A stretch of 64,000 nucleotides of DNA from an uncultured Bacilli bacterium (GTDB taxonomy: Bacteria; Bacillota_I; Bacilli_A; RFN20; DUOF01), in contig CAKPSD010000001.1 of NCBI GenBank assembly GCA_934183255.1, positions 186,001 through 250,000 on the forward strand, written 5' to 3'. Of the stretch, positions 53,239 to 62,765 are shown piece after piece. The position numbers and the translations under genes were made by a program. Below the pieces are notes generated by a model. The model searched no databases and was not told where the DNA came from. It worked only from the letters and a program-made list of their open reading frames with translations. The first letter of the stretch is position 1. Every line of letters begins with the position of its first letter.

Positions 53239-56010
53239 ATGAAAGAAAGAATTAAAAATTTAAATATATATAAATTATACTCTCTATTTTTTGTAATAGT
53301 TTATTTTATTGTGTTTTTACCATTATCTATTAGAAATTTAAACATTGGTTTTACAGGATTATTTACTGATGGATTTACTCAACATGTTATTTTTATGAGG
53401 GATTATGTTAGTAAGTTTAAAGATTTTGTTATTAATCATAATTCTTTTCCAATGTTTGATTTAAATTTAGGAATGGGCGCTGATGTAATAGAAAGTTATG
53501 GCTATTATGGATTATTTGATCCATTTAATATTATTGCTATTATTTTACCTTTAAAATGGATAGAATTTAGTTATTATCTTATTTTGGTTATTAAGATGTA
53601 TTTAAGTGGTTTATTCTTTATTATGTTTGCTAAAAAAATATTAATTAGTAATAAATGGGCACTACTAGCATCAGGTTTATTATATATATTTAATTCATGT
53701 ATGCTTTTGTCTATTTTAAGACACATGATTTTTGCTGGAGCATTTATGATATTTCCTCTTGTTTTATTAGGTGCTTATAAAGTAATAAATAAAGAAAGAC
53801 CATATGTATTAATATTTGCTACAATGTATGCTTTATTGTCGCAATTTTATTTATATGCATATATTGCATTTGGATTTGAAATATTTGTATTAATTAAATC
53901 TTTTGTTTCTAAAGATAAAAAGAAAGAATATTTTATAAATCTTATTAAAACTAACTTATTCTTTTTATTAGGTACATTACTTGGAGGATTTGTATTACTC
54001 CCTGAATTATTTGCTGTTTTAAATAATGGTAGAAGTACTGGTAACATAATGACTATTTATAGTATTGGGTATTATGCTACTTTAATATTCAGTTATTTAC
54101 TTCCTGTCCCATCTCTTAATTATAGTAATAGTATTGGTAACTTCGTTGCTACTATATTAGTTCTTTTGTTCTTCATTTGTATTAAAAAAGAAAAATGGCT
54201 AAAGATATGGTTAGGAATACAGCTTCCTTTACTACTTCTATCAGTATTTGGTTATACTTTAAGTTTATTCTCCTATGTTAATAACAGATGGGCATTTATA
54301 CTAATTGCCCCTATTTGCTTAATAGTTGCTTACTCTATTGAACATATAAAAGAATTTAATAGAGATAAAGTTAATTTAAGTTTAAAAATATGTTCTTATT
54401 TATTTGTATTAGCACTTATTATGCTATTAAACTGGTTAGTGATTAATTATTTAAAAATAGCAACAATTTATTCTATTTTAATTAGAGTATTAGTTACTAC
54501 TTTATTACTATTATTAGAATACAAAATATATAAATTTGATTTTAATAAATTAAAAATTAAAAATTATGATAGCTACTCTATTTGTAAGGATTTAATAAAA
54601 GTTAATACTATATTGATATTTTTACTAAATATAGGTATGTGTTTTGCTTTGACTGATGGATATGTAGTTAATAAATATTATGATAATGAATTTAATTCTT
54701 CTTTAGTTGATGATAATAGCTTTTATAGAGTTAGCAAGTATGCTTATGCTGGAAACTTTATAAAACACGCTAATGATTCTATATATGGTAACTATAGTTC
54801 TACTTTCTTTTATAATACTATTAATAATCCTAAAGTATTAGATTTAGTGGAGTACTTCAACATTAACAATGAAAACGCTAATGTTGGATATAATGGAGTA
54901 GGTAAAAGATATATTTTAGAAACTATTTCTGGAGTAAAGTATTATGTTAGTAAAGATAGTGAAAATAGAAATGCACCATATAATTTCTCATATTATGATA
55001 CATATGAATCTATAAAATTAAATGAAAAAGATCTAAATGTTATTTATGATGAGTTTTTGAAAGAAAATGGTAAATATGTTAAAGAGAATAACACTATATA
55101 TGTAAATAATAACCCTTTACCTATTGCATTTGCTTATGATAATTATGTATTAAAAAGTGATTTAGATAAATTATCTTATTTAGAAAGACAAGCATACTTA
55201 TCTAAAGCTGTTATTATAGATGAAGATAAAGAAAATATTAGTAAATATACTAGAGAAATACATAATGAATATTTAAAAGATTTGCCTTATGAAATTACAA
55301 ATATATCTGGTATTACTATTAAAGATAATAAATTTATTGTTACAGATAAAAACAATGTTATTGAATTAAAAGTTACTAATAATTCAAATAGTGAATTATA
55401 TGTTGAATTAGATGGAGTAGAAAATGAAGCAGATTTTAGTAAAACTATTATTGAATATTCTAGTGATGATGAACATTGGATTGAAACAATATTTTATTTG
55501 GGTGAAAACTTCTATATTGATAATCCTGATCAATTGCTTTATATGGGGTATGATGAAGAAAGTACAGAAAGAACTATTAAGTTAAAATTTAAAAATCCTG
55601 GAACTTATGATTATAAGTCATTAAATGTTTATAGTTTATCTATGGATGATATGATTAGTGATATATCTAAATTAGCTAATAACGAATTAAATAATATTGA
55701 AATAACTACTAATACTATTAAAGGTGATATTACACTAAATAATGATTCTATATTATTTATTTCTATTCCTTATAATAAAGGATTTAAAGCATATGTTAAT
55801 GGTAAAGAAACTCCTATTTATAGCGCTAATATTGCATATATGGGAATATCTCTAAATGCAGGATATAATAAAGTAGAATTAAAATATGAGACACCATATT
55901 TAAAGAGTGGATTTAAAGTTTCTTTATTAGCACTTACTGTTCTTCTTGCTTATTCATTTATTGATTTAACTGTATTTATTTATAAAAAGAAAAAAGATAC
56001 TTCAAAATAA
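53239..56010 (+). CDS. YfhO-family membrane protein (putative glycosyltransferase)
   Basis: 923 residues from ATG 53239 (GAGGGA upstream; the ATG at 53227 is before that site). About a dozen membrane segments in the first 460 residues, then a large outer domain, and one membrane segment at the end. TGLFTDGFTQHVIFMRDY and LGMGADVIESYGYYGLFDPFNI are YfhO signatures; family members are involved in glycosylation of lipoteichoic acid or wall polymers. Single gene ending in a terminator, near ltaS. Confidence 0.87.
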   Translation: MKERIKNLNIYKLYSLFFVIVYFIVFLPLSIRNLNIGFTGLFTDGFTQHVIFMRDYVSKFKDFVINHNSFPMFDLNLGMGADVIESYGYYGLFDPFNIIAIILPLKWIEFSYYLILVIKMYLSGLFFIMFAKKILISNKWALLASGLLYIFNSCMLLSILRHMIFAGAFMIFPLVLLGAYKVINKERPYVLIFATMYALLSQFYLYAYIAFGFEIFVLIKSFVSKDKKKEYFINLIKTNLFFLLGTLLGGFVLLPELFAVLNNGRSTGNIMTIYSIGYYATLIFSYLLPVPSLNYSNSIGNFVATILVLLFFICIKKEKWLKIWLGIQLPLLLLSVFGYTLSLFSYVNNRWAFILIAPICLIVAYSIEHIKEFNRDKVNLSLKICSYLFVLALIMLLNWLVINYLKIATIYSILIRVLVTTLLLLLEYKIYKFDFNKLKIKNYDSYSICKDLIKVNTILIFLLNIGMCFALTDGYVVNKYYDNEFNSSLVDDNSFYRVSKYAYAGNFIKHANDSIYGNYSSTFFYNTINNPKVLDLVEYFNINNENANVGYNGVGKRYILETISGVKYYVSKDSENRNAPYNFSYYDTYESIKLNEKDLNVIYDEFLKENGKYVKENNTIYVNNNPLPIAFAYDNYVLKSDLDKLSYLERQAYLSKAVIIDEDKENISKYTREIHNEYLKDLPYEITNISGITIKDNKFIVTDKNNVIELKVTNNSNSELYVELDGVENEADFSKTIIEYSSDDEHWIETIFYLGENFYIDNPDQLLYMGYDEESTERTIKLKFKNPGTYDYKSLNVYSLSMDDMISDISKLANNELNNIEITTNTIKGDITLNNDSILFISIPYNKGFKAYVNGKETPIYSANIAYMGISLNAGYNKVELKYETPYLKSGFKVSLLALTVLLAYSFIDLTVFIYKKKKDTSK

Positions 56011-56021
56011 ATTTTAATAAT

Positions 56022-56057
56022 AAAAAAGGATTGTTTACAAAAATAACAACCCTTTTT
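56022..56057. terminator. Bidirectional terminator
   Basis: AAAAAGG, then TTGTT ... AACAA, then CCTTTTT, between yfhO-like (plus) and the lipoprotein gene (minus). Confidence 0.7.
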
Positions 56058-56084
56058 ATATACATATTTTTTATTATCTTTTAA

Positions 56085-58076
56085 TTAATTATATGTTTTA
56101 GGTGCAACTGCAAATCTTACATTAGTTGTACTAATAGTTACAGTTGTTTGCCAATATGGTTTAGTTTCTAAAGTAAGCTGTCCTTGACCATTATAATTAA
56201 AAGTTTTTCTATAAGTTTTACCTATCAAATCATAATCGTTATATACAGTTAAATATTCACAACTATAATCTCTTATTCTTTGGTCATATTTTCTTTCATA
56301 GTAAGTAGCACTTTTTCCATCATAAGTAGTAGAATATTTTCTAGTATATTCATCAAGATTTATAGATTTAGTAGTTATTCTATTATCTGCAAAAGTATCA
56401 CTAAATTCTTTTTGTGCTTCTTGTAAACTTAAAATTTTATATTTTCCCCAAAATCCAGTACTACTTCTATATTCATTAAATAAATATTTGCCTCCTACTT
56501 TTTTCAAATAAGCACAATATGAATAAGTTTCATCAGCATTATTAATTTTATAATAATTGCATCTCATATACTCATCACCTATTTTAGTAAGCACATATCT
56601 ATCTTCGGAATAGTATTTATTATTTTTATCTTTGTCCTCTATATTAGATTCATATAATGCACTAATAGTATAATCACCACTTGGAAGTCTTGTAGTTCCT
56701 GTTACTAATCCTGTATCATCTGGGATTACATTTTCTACTTCAAACATTAATATTGCTGAATTAGCTGCTAATAAATAATCACCACTATCTGCAAATTCAC
56801 CAGTTGTTTCATTAACATTATAAGTAACCACTACTCTATAATTAATATCATATTGTAAACTAGATTTACTATCTTGATAATAATACCCCATGAACTTATA
56901 GCCATTAGTTTCATCTATTAATTCATTTAATGTCTTTGTCTCCATTAATGCGTTTTTCTTAGCATTTAATCTATTAAATAATTTATTTTCAACAAATGTT
57001 TTTAATTCATCTAAACTAATATTAGTAAAATAAACAGATATTCTCTTTTTATTTCCTTCTTCTAAAGTTCTTACAGCACTTAGTGTTCCAAAACTTGGCT
57101 CTTCCATACTACCTAAACGATATGTACTTTTCTCTTCATCAGTAAACCAAGTAGTTCTCTCTGGTAACACTGGAGGTGGTGTAATATCATCATAATAGAA
57201 TGTTATATCAAGTCTTTTACTAGATTCTGTATATGAGAATATCATTTTAATCTTTGTATTTTGATCATAATAGTATCCATACACATAAATTGTGCCATAA
57301 TTTTGTACATACATACCATCACTAGTATCATCCCATTTTGTTCTAGTAGTTTTATCTTCTTTTTTGTTGAATCCCTTTTCAGTAAATAAATACTCAATAT
57401 AATCTTTATATGATTGCACAGTTATTCTATTTATTACAATACTAGCTTCCACATCTGCCACACCACTATTTTCATTTATATTTTTAGAATAAATTTCTGC
57501 TAGTCTAGGAGCTTTTAATGATGTCATTTTAATTTTTAATAATTCTTCAGTAGTAAACCAATTTTCTACAGTTTTACTTTCATCATATATATTTAGTGTC
57601 ATATTTTGAAAATTTATTTCCATAGTGTCAGCAGTTCTATTATCAGCATCAACATTGTAATATTTAACATTCATATAAGTAAACTTATTATTTTCTCCAT
57701 TAGATTTATATGTTTCAAAATATTGATAATTATTATTGGATTTTTTTAACTCATCAAGACTTTTAATATCTACACTTTGATTAGCAACATCATACACTAA
57801 ATTTGCACCTTGATTATACAAACTTAAAACAGTTTGATTCCATGATAATTCAGTTGAATTTTGTATCACAATAGTAATTCTTTGTGTTGTTTTGTTTGCC
57901 TCAGTAACATTTCCAACAGGCTTTTGAAGTGTTACTCCATATTCAGATAAATCTTCAGGCCATAATTCTGCTTCAGTTGTATCGCCATCTCCATCTTTGT
58001 TACCTCCACATGCTGTTAATGTTACAAAACTAATCAAGAGTACAAAAACAAGCATAAGCCTTTTTAATACTTTCAT
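56085..58076 (-). CDS. Large putative lipoprotein, 663 residues
   Basis: Signal peptide with lipobox LTAC (Cys23), then GGNKDGDGD and a strand-rich extracellular protein. Two internal segments look alike (VFYTNISLDELKTFVENKLF versus INRITVQSYKDYIEYLFTEKGF), followed by a third of beta-rich C-terminal sequence. No family recognised. GGGTGGGG precedes the ATG. An inverted repeat of the type TTAAGTAA-N9-TTACTTAA lies in the upstream region. Confidence 0.85.
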   Translation of the reverse strand: MKVLKRLMLVFVLLISFVTLTACGGNKDGDGDTTEAELWPEDLSEYGVTLQKPVGNVTEANKTTQRITIVIQNSTELSWNQTVLSLYNQGANLVYDVANQSVDIKSLDELKKSNNNYQYFETYKSNGENNKFTYMNVKYYNVDADNRTADTMEINFQNMTLNIYDESKTVENWFTTEELLKIKMTSLKAPRLAEIYSKNINENSGVADVEASIVINRITVQSYKDYIEYLFTEKGFNKKEDKTTRTKWDDTSDGMYVQNYGTIYVYGYYYDQNTKIKMIFSYTESSKRLDITFYYDDITPPPVLPERTTWFTDEEKSTYRLGSMEEPSFGTLSAVRTLEEGNKKRISVYFTNISLDELKTFVENKLFNRLNAKKNALMETKTLNELIDETNGYKFMGYYYQDSKSSLQYDINYRVVVTYNVNETTGEFADSGDYLLAANSAILMFEVENVIPDDTGLVTGTTRLPSGDYTISALYESNIEDKDKNNKYYSEDRYVLTKIGDEYMRCNYYKINNADETYSYCAYLKKVGGKYLFNEYRSSTGFWGKYKILSLQEAQKEFSDTFADNRITTKSINLDEYTRKYSTTYDGKSATYYERKYDQRIRDYSCEYLTVYNDYDLIGKTYRKTFNYNGQGQLTLETKPYWQTTVTISTTNVRFAVAPKTYN

Positions 58077-58099
58077 ATATTTTCCCCACCCTTACAATA

Positions 58100-58134
58100 T
58101 TAAGTAATCATCTTTTTTACTTAACAATTACTTA
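58100..58134 (-). promoter_or_regulatory. Repeated half-sites upstream of the large lipoprotein gene
   Basis: TTAAGTAA (58100-58107) and TTACTTAA (58117-58124) form an inverted repeat with a nine-base spacer; a third half-site TTACTTA lies at 58128-58134. It could be an operator. The 215-base gap 58077-58291 holds this and the rluD terminator. Confidence 0.4.
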
Positions 58135-58256
58135 TATTCTAACATATAAATATTAAAATAATAGTAAAATTATAATAAAAACAATGCTTTAATATAAACA
58201 ATTAGTTAAATATCTATTAAGCAAATATGTTTTTACATAATTAAATTTATAATAAA

Positions 58257-58284
58257 ACCCTCACTTGATATACAAAATGAGGGT
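58257..58284 (-). terminator. Terminator of the ileS-lspA-rluD operon
   Basis: ACCCTCATTTTG and CAAGTGAGGGT pair, followed by TTTATT on the minus strand, just after the rluD stop. Confidence 0.85.
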
Positions 58285-58291
58285 AATTTTT

Positions 58292-59209
58292 CTAATCTTT
58301 TTTTTCTAATTCATTTAAAAATTTTGTAAAGTACTCAGGTAACTCTGTAGTAAATGTTACTCTTTCTTTTGTAGTAGGATGAATAAAACTTAATTCTTTA
58401 GCGTGTAAATATTGCTTATTACCATATTTAAGTTTTCTTCTTCCATATAATGGATCACCCACTAAAGGATAACCAATATAATCCATATGCACTCTTATTT
58501 GGTGTGTTCTTCCAGTTTTAAGCTTGCATTCTATTAAAGTAAAATCTTTATAATATTTTAAAACAGTAAACTCTGTTATTGCTTCTTTACCATTTTTAAC
58601 TACAGCCATCTTTACTCTACTTTTAGGATCTCTACCTATTGGAGCATTTATTATTCCTTTTTTTACATGCACTATACCATGCACCAAAGCAATATATGTT
58701 CTTGATGCTGTTTTATCTTTTAATTGCTCTGCTAAAAAATTATGTGCATAATCATTTTTAGCAACCATTAATAAACCACTAGTATCCTTATCTATACGAT
58801 GTACAATACCAGGTCTTTTTACTCCATTAATAGCTGATAAGTCTTTACAATGATACAAAAGAGCATTTACTAAAGTATTCTTATAATTACCAGGAGCAGG
58901 ATGGACAACCATACCTTGTGGTTTATTTATTACTATTACATCTTTATCTTCATAAACAATGTCTAAAGGTATATCTTGTGGCTCAACATTTAAATCTTCT
59001 GTTTCTTTAAAAGTAACTATTATTTCATCATTTAAAGCTATTTTATAAGAACACTTAGTTACCTCTTTACCATTAACCAAAACATATCCTTCATCAATTA
59101 ACTTTTGAATATATTCTCTAGATAAATTATCTGTGTTATCTTTAATAAATTTATCTAATCTTATATCAATGTTATTTTCATCTACATTAAGCACTAACTG
59201 TTCCATCAT
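58292..59209 (-). CDS. rluD: RluD-type 23S rRNA pseudouridine synthase
   Basis: 305 residues: N-terminal S4 domain (about 15-60), then the RluA-family catalytic domain with Asp140 in HRIDKDTSGLLMVAKN and the KTGRTHQIRVH motif. It should form pseudouridines in 23S rRNA. It overlaps lspA by 23 bases. lspA-rluD is a common pair in Bacillus. Confidence 0.94.
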   Translation of the reverse strand: MMEQLVLNVDENNIDIRLDKFIKDNTDNLSREYIQKLIDEGYVLVNGKEVTKCSYKIALNDEIIVTFKETEDLNVEPQDIPLDIVYEDKDVIVINKPQGMVVHPAPGNYKNTLVNALLYHCKDLSAINGVKRPGIVHRIDKDTSGLLMVAKNDYAHNFLAEQLKDKTASRTYIALVHGIVHVKKGIINAPIGRDPKSRVKMAVVKNGKEAITEFTVLKYYKDFTLIECKLKTGRTHQIRVHMDYIGYPLVGDPLYGRRKLKYGNKQYLHAKELSFIHPTTKERVTFTTELPEYFTKFLNELEKKD

Positions 59210-59669
59210 GTTTTTCCTCTTTTATTACCGCTATTAGCATTAACACAACACCTATACAAATAAAAGTATCTGCAACATTAAAAACTGGAAAATCATAACC
59301 AAAAATAATAAAATCTAGAAAATCTGTTACCTTTCTAAAAAATATTCTATCAACTAAGTTTCCTATTAATCCACCTATAAACATTGCACTACTATATTTA
59401 TAGAAATTACTTTTTGATTTAATCATAGTATAAATTATAGTACCAAGAGCAAATAAACTAATTATAATAAGAAATACAACATTCCCACTAAAAATGCTCC
59501 ATGCCCCACCAGTATTATAGCAAAGAGTTAAATAGAAGAAATTATTTATTAACTCTTTACGATTACCTTCTACTAAATTACTAATAGCTATTCTTTTAGT
59601 TAATAAATCTAGGCCAAAGCAAACAAGAGATATTAAAACTATAATAATTAATGATTTATACTTTTTCAT
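59187..59669 (-). CDS. lspA: Lipoprotein signal peptidase LspA
   Basis: 160 residues, four membrane segments. Catalytic aspartates lie in GNLVDRIFFRKVTDFLDF and NVADTFICIGVVL; NTGGAW is the third signature. It cleaves the signal peptide of lipoproteins after diacylglycerol transfer; two lipoprotein genes are in this window. It starts six bases after ileS. Confidence 0.95.
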   Translation of the reverse strand: MKKYKSLIIIVLISLVCFGLDLLTKRIAISNLVEGNRKELINNFFYLTLCYNTGGAWSIFSGNVVFLIIISLFALGTIIYTMIKSKSNFYKYSSAMFIGGLIGNLVDRIFFRKVTDFLDFIIFGYDFPVFNVADTFICIGVVLMLIAVIKEEKHDGTVSA

Positions 59670-59674
59670 TATTT

Positions 59675-62422
59675 TTATAACTTCTCATAGAATTTCATTG
59701 CATCATTACATCTCTTACACATGCAATTTTCTACTTCACTTTCTTCAAATCTATTCCAACATCTTTCACACTTAACACCATTATGAACATTTACTTTAAC
59801 TTTACTTACATCTTGCTTATACTCGTCACTTAATGAAGTTTCTACTACTTCACTAACAATAAATAATCTCTTCTTTTCTAAGTTAGATAAGTTATCAAAT
59901 ACCTTTTTAGTATCTGCATCTACTACTTCAAGTTCTAATGATACTTCTTGACTTGATTTTACTAAACCTTCTCCTCTAGCAACTTCTATAGCTTTTAATA
60001 CATCAGTTCTAAGATTCATTAGTTTTTCAAAGTCTTTCAATAATTTTTCATTAACTTTCTCTCTAACAGGCATTGATAATAGTTGTACTGATTTACTACT
60101 TCCTGTTAATTCTGTATATAATTCATCCATAGTATGAGGAATAATTGGAGTTAATAAACGCATTAATGTATCTAATACTTTATATAAAACATTTTGAACT
60201 TGTAATCTTCTAGTACTTTTAAATGTATCACAATATAAAATATCTTTACTTAAATCTAGATAGAATGAACTTAATTCTACACTCATAAAGTTAACTATTG
60301 TAGTTAATACAGTAGCAAAATCATACTTATCATAACTATCTAATACAGTATTTTTAACTTCTTTTAATTTTTCAAGTACACATAAATCTACATATTCATA
60401 TGATTTAACTGTATCACTAGTAGGTGAGAATTTACTATATTCACCATTACTTAAATTACCTACTAAGAATCTAAATGTATTTCTTATTTTTCGATAAGTT
60501 TCACTAACTTGTTTTAAGATATCTTGTCCAATCTTACAATCGGCTTGATAATCAATACTTGCTACCCATAAACGTAAAATATCTGCTCCTTGAGATTCAA
60601 TTATCTTAAGTGGATCTACACCATTTCCTAAAGATTTAGACATTTTCATTCCTTTTTCATCAACTATAAATCCATGAGATACTAATTCTTTATATGGAGA
60701 TTTATGATGTTTAGCTACACCTAAAATAAGTGAAGAGTTAAACCAACCTCTATATTGGTCACTTCCCTCTAAATATAAATCACAAGGATAACCCATGCCT
60801 CTTTCTACAAGTACACCAGTATGAGAAGAGCCTGAATCAAACCATACATCTAACGTATCTGTTTCTTTAGTGAACTTTCCATTAGGACTATGCGAATTTT
60901 TATAACCTTTTGGTAATAAATCTTTTACATCTAGTTCATACCAACAAGTTGATCCTTTTTCTCTAAATAGTTTAGAAATATGATCAAATACTTCTTTTTC
61001 AATTATTGGAGACTTATCTTCATTATAGATAATAGGAATTGGTAATCCCCATAATCTTTGACGTGATATACACCAATCACTTCTATCTTTAATCATATTA
61101 GTCATTCTAAGTTCGCCCCATGGATTGTGCCATTTAACGTTCTTAATTTCTTTTAATAAGTCATCTCTTATTTTATCAATTGAAGCAAACCATTGTGGAG
61201 TTGCTCTAAAGATTACTGGTTTTTTAGTTCTCCAGTCATGAGGATATGAGTGTTTGAATTTAGTAGCACCCATTAATACTCCAAGTTCATTTAACTTTTC
61301 AATTACTTTTTCATTTGCTTCATAATAAGGTAATCCTTCAAAATCACTACCAGCTTCTTTAGTCATTAATCCTCTTTCATCTACTGGGCATAAAACATCT
61401 AATCCATATTTCATACCAACATAAAAGTCTTCAGCACCATGACCAGGAGCAGTATGTACACATCCAGTACCAGCATCATCAGTTACATGGTCTCCTAAAA
61501 TAACAACACTTTCTCTATTATAGAAAGGATGAGTAGTAGTTACTCCTTCTACTTCCTTACCTTTAAATAATTTAATTAATTTAACTGTTTCAAAATGTAA
61601 TTCTTCTTTTAAAGTATCTTTTAATGATTCTAGGAAGACAAATCTACCTTTTTCTGTTTCAAATAATCCATATTGCATATTAGCATTTAAACATATAGCT
61701 AAGTTAGCAGGTATTGTCCAAGGAGTAGTAGTCCATATAATGAAACTATCATCACTAGTTAAAATTCCTTTTCCATCTCTTACTTTAAATGCTACATAAA
61801 TTGAAGTATCTTCTTTATCATAGTATTCAATTTCTGCTTCTGCTAGAGCACTTTCACTAGTTGGTGACCAATATACTGGTTTTAATCCTTTATAAATTAA
61901 TCCTTTTAATGCTAATGTTGCAAACATATCTACTTCATTTGCTTCAAATTCTTTAGCTAATGTTAAATAAGGATGATCATAATCACCGATTACACCAAGT
62001 GCTAATTGTTGTTTCATTTGTTTTTCAACTTGTGCATGAGCATATTCATCACATTTTCTTCTAAATTCACTTGGTTCAGTAGTTTTTCTATTTACTCCAG
62101 ATTTAATAACAGCATTCTCAATTGGTAAACCATGTGTATCCCATCCTGGAACAAATGGTGTATAAAAACCACACATTGCTTTATATCTAACAACAAAATC
62201 CTTTAATGATTTGTTTAAAGCATGTCCTATATGCATATCACCATTAGCGTAAGGAGGACCATCGTGTAATACAAAAGGTGTATTCTTACGATTTTTGTTT
62301 AATAACTCCTCATATAATTTTTCTTTATGCCATTTTTCTCTAATCGCAGGTTCTTTATTTGGTAAGTTACCTCTCATTTCAAAATTTGTTTTTGGCATTA
62401 ATAATGTTTGTTTTATTTCCAT
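59675..62422 (-). CDS. ileS: Isoleucyl-tRNA synthetase
   Basis: 915 residues. HIGH motif GDMHIGHALNKSL near residue 60, editing domain (WTTTPWTIPANLAICL), KMSKS in MKMSKSLGNG near 595, and the C-terminal zinc finger CERCW ... CMCKRC. Bacillus/E. coli type with the C-terminal zinc site. It charges tRNA-Ile. Controlled by the T-box upstream. Confidence 0.98.
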   Translation of the reverse strand: MEIKQTLLMPKTNFEMRGNLPNKEPAIREKWHKEKLYEELLNKNRKNTPFVLHDGPPYANGDMHIGHALNKSLKDFVVRYKAMCGFYTPFVPGWDTHGLPIENAVIKSGVNRKTTEPSEFRRKCDEYAHAQVEKQMKQQLALGVIGDYDHPYLTLAKEFEANEVDMFATLALKGLIYKGLKPVYWSPTSESALAEAEIEYYDKEDTSIYVAFKVRDGKGILTSDDSFIIWTTTPWTIPANLAICLNANMQYGLFETEKGRFVFLESLKDTLKEELHFETVKLIKLFKGKEVEGVTTTHPFYNRESVVILGDHVTDDAGTGCVHTAPGHGAEDFYVGMKYGLDVLCPVDERGLMTKEAGSDFEGLPYYEANEKVIEKLNELGVLMGATKFKHSYPHDWRTKKPVIFRATPQWFASIDKIRDDLLKEIKNVKWHNPWGELRMTNMIKDRSDWCISRQRLWGLPIPIIYNEDKSPIIEKEVFDHISKLFREKGSTCWYELDVKDLLPKGYKNSHSPNGKFTKETDTLDVWFDSGSSHTGVLVERGMGYPCDLYLEGSDQYRGWFNSSLILGVAKHHKSPYKELVSHGFIVDEKGMKMSKSLGNGVDPLKIIESQGADILRLWVASIDYQADCKIGQDILKQVSETYRKIRNTFRFLVGNLSNGEYSKFSPTSDTVKSYEYVDLCVLEKLKEVKNTVLDSYDKYDFATVLTTIVNFMSVELSSFYLDLSKDILYCDTFKSTRRLQVQNVLYKVLDTLMRLLTPIIPHTMDELYTELTGSSKSVQLLSMPVREKVNEKLLKDFEKLMNLRTDVLKAIEVARGEGLVKSSQEVSLELEVVDADTKKVFDNLSNLEKKRLFIVSEVVETSLSDEYKQDVSKVKVNVHNGVKCERCWNRFEESEVENCMCKRCNDAMKFYEKL

Positions 62423-62446
62423 ATTTTCTCCCCCATTCTAGGAACA

Positions 62447-62700
62447 AAAAAGAGTCCCTATCTTTTTTTCAAAATAGGAACTCAATAATTTTATAATCAT
62501 CAAGCGGTACCATCCTAATTCATAGAATTTCTATGCCCTTAATTAGTGTAGTAATTAACGCTTACCATTCGTCTTTATTTACTATTATTTCAATAAAGCT
62601 CTCAAGAGTGATAAAACTAAAATAATTATTAATACTTTTCACCAAACCAGTATCTCTCTACAACATTTGTTTTAGTTTCGTGTCTCTATCAACGATTTAT
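62447..62700 (-). promoter_or_regulatory. T-box riboswitch of ileS
   Basis: The minus strand has the conserved T-box sequence AGGATGGTACCGC (62512-62500 region) and, just before ileS, a terminator in which GAGTTCCTAT pairs with ATAGGGACTC before TTTTTT (62447-62483). Stem I lies further upstream, with GAGAGATACTGG; a candidate isoleucine specifier ATC is at 62612-62610. Uncharged tRNA-Ile would stabilise the antiterminator. Confidence 0.92.
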
Positions 62701-62709
62701 TTATAACAA

Positions 62710-62725
62710 TGCAATAATTATTGCA
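62710..62725 (-). promoter_or_regulatory. Palindrome at the ileS promoter
   Basis: TGCAATAATTATTGCA is a perfect 16-base palindrome. It overlaps the -10 (AATAAT) of a possible promoter (TTGTAA, 17 bases, AATAAT) upstream of the T-box. Confidence 0.4.
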
Positions 62726-62765
62726 CATTAGTTAACTTTTTACAATATTTTTTAATCTAAAAACT

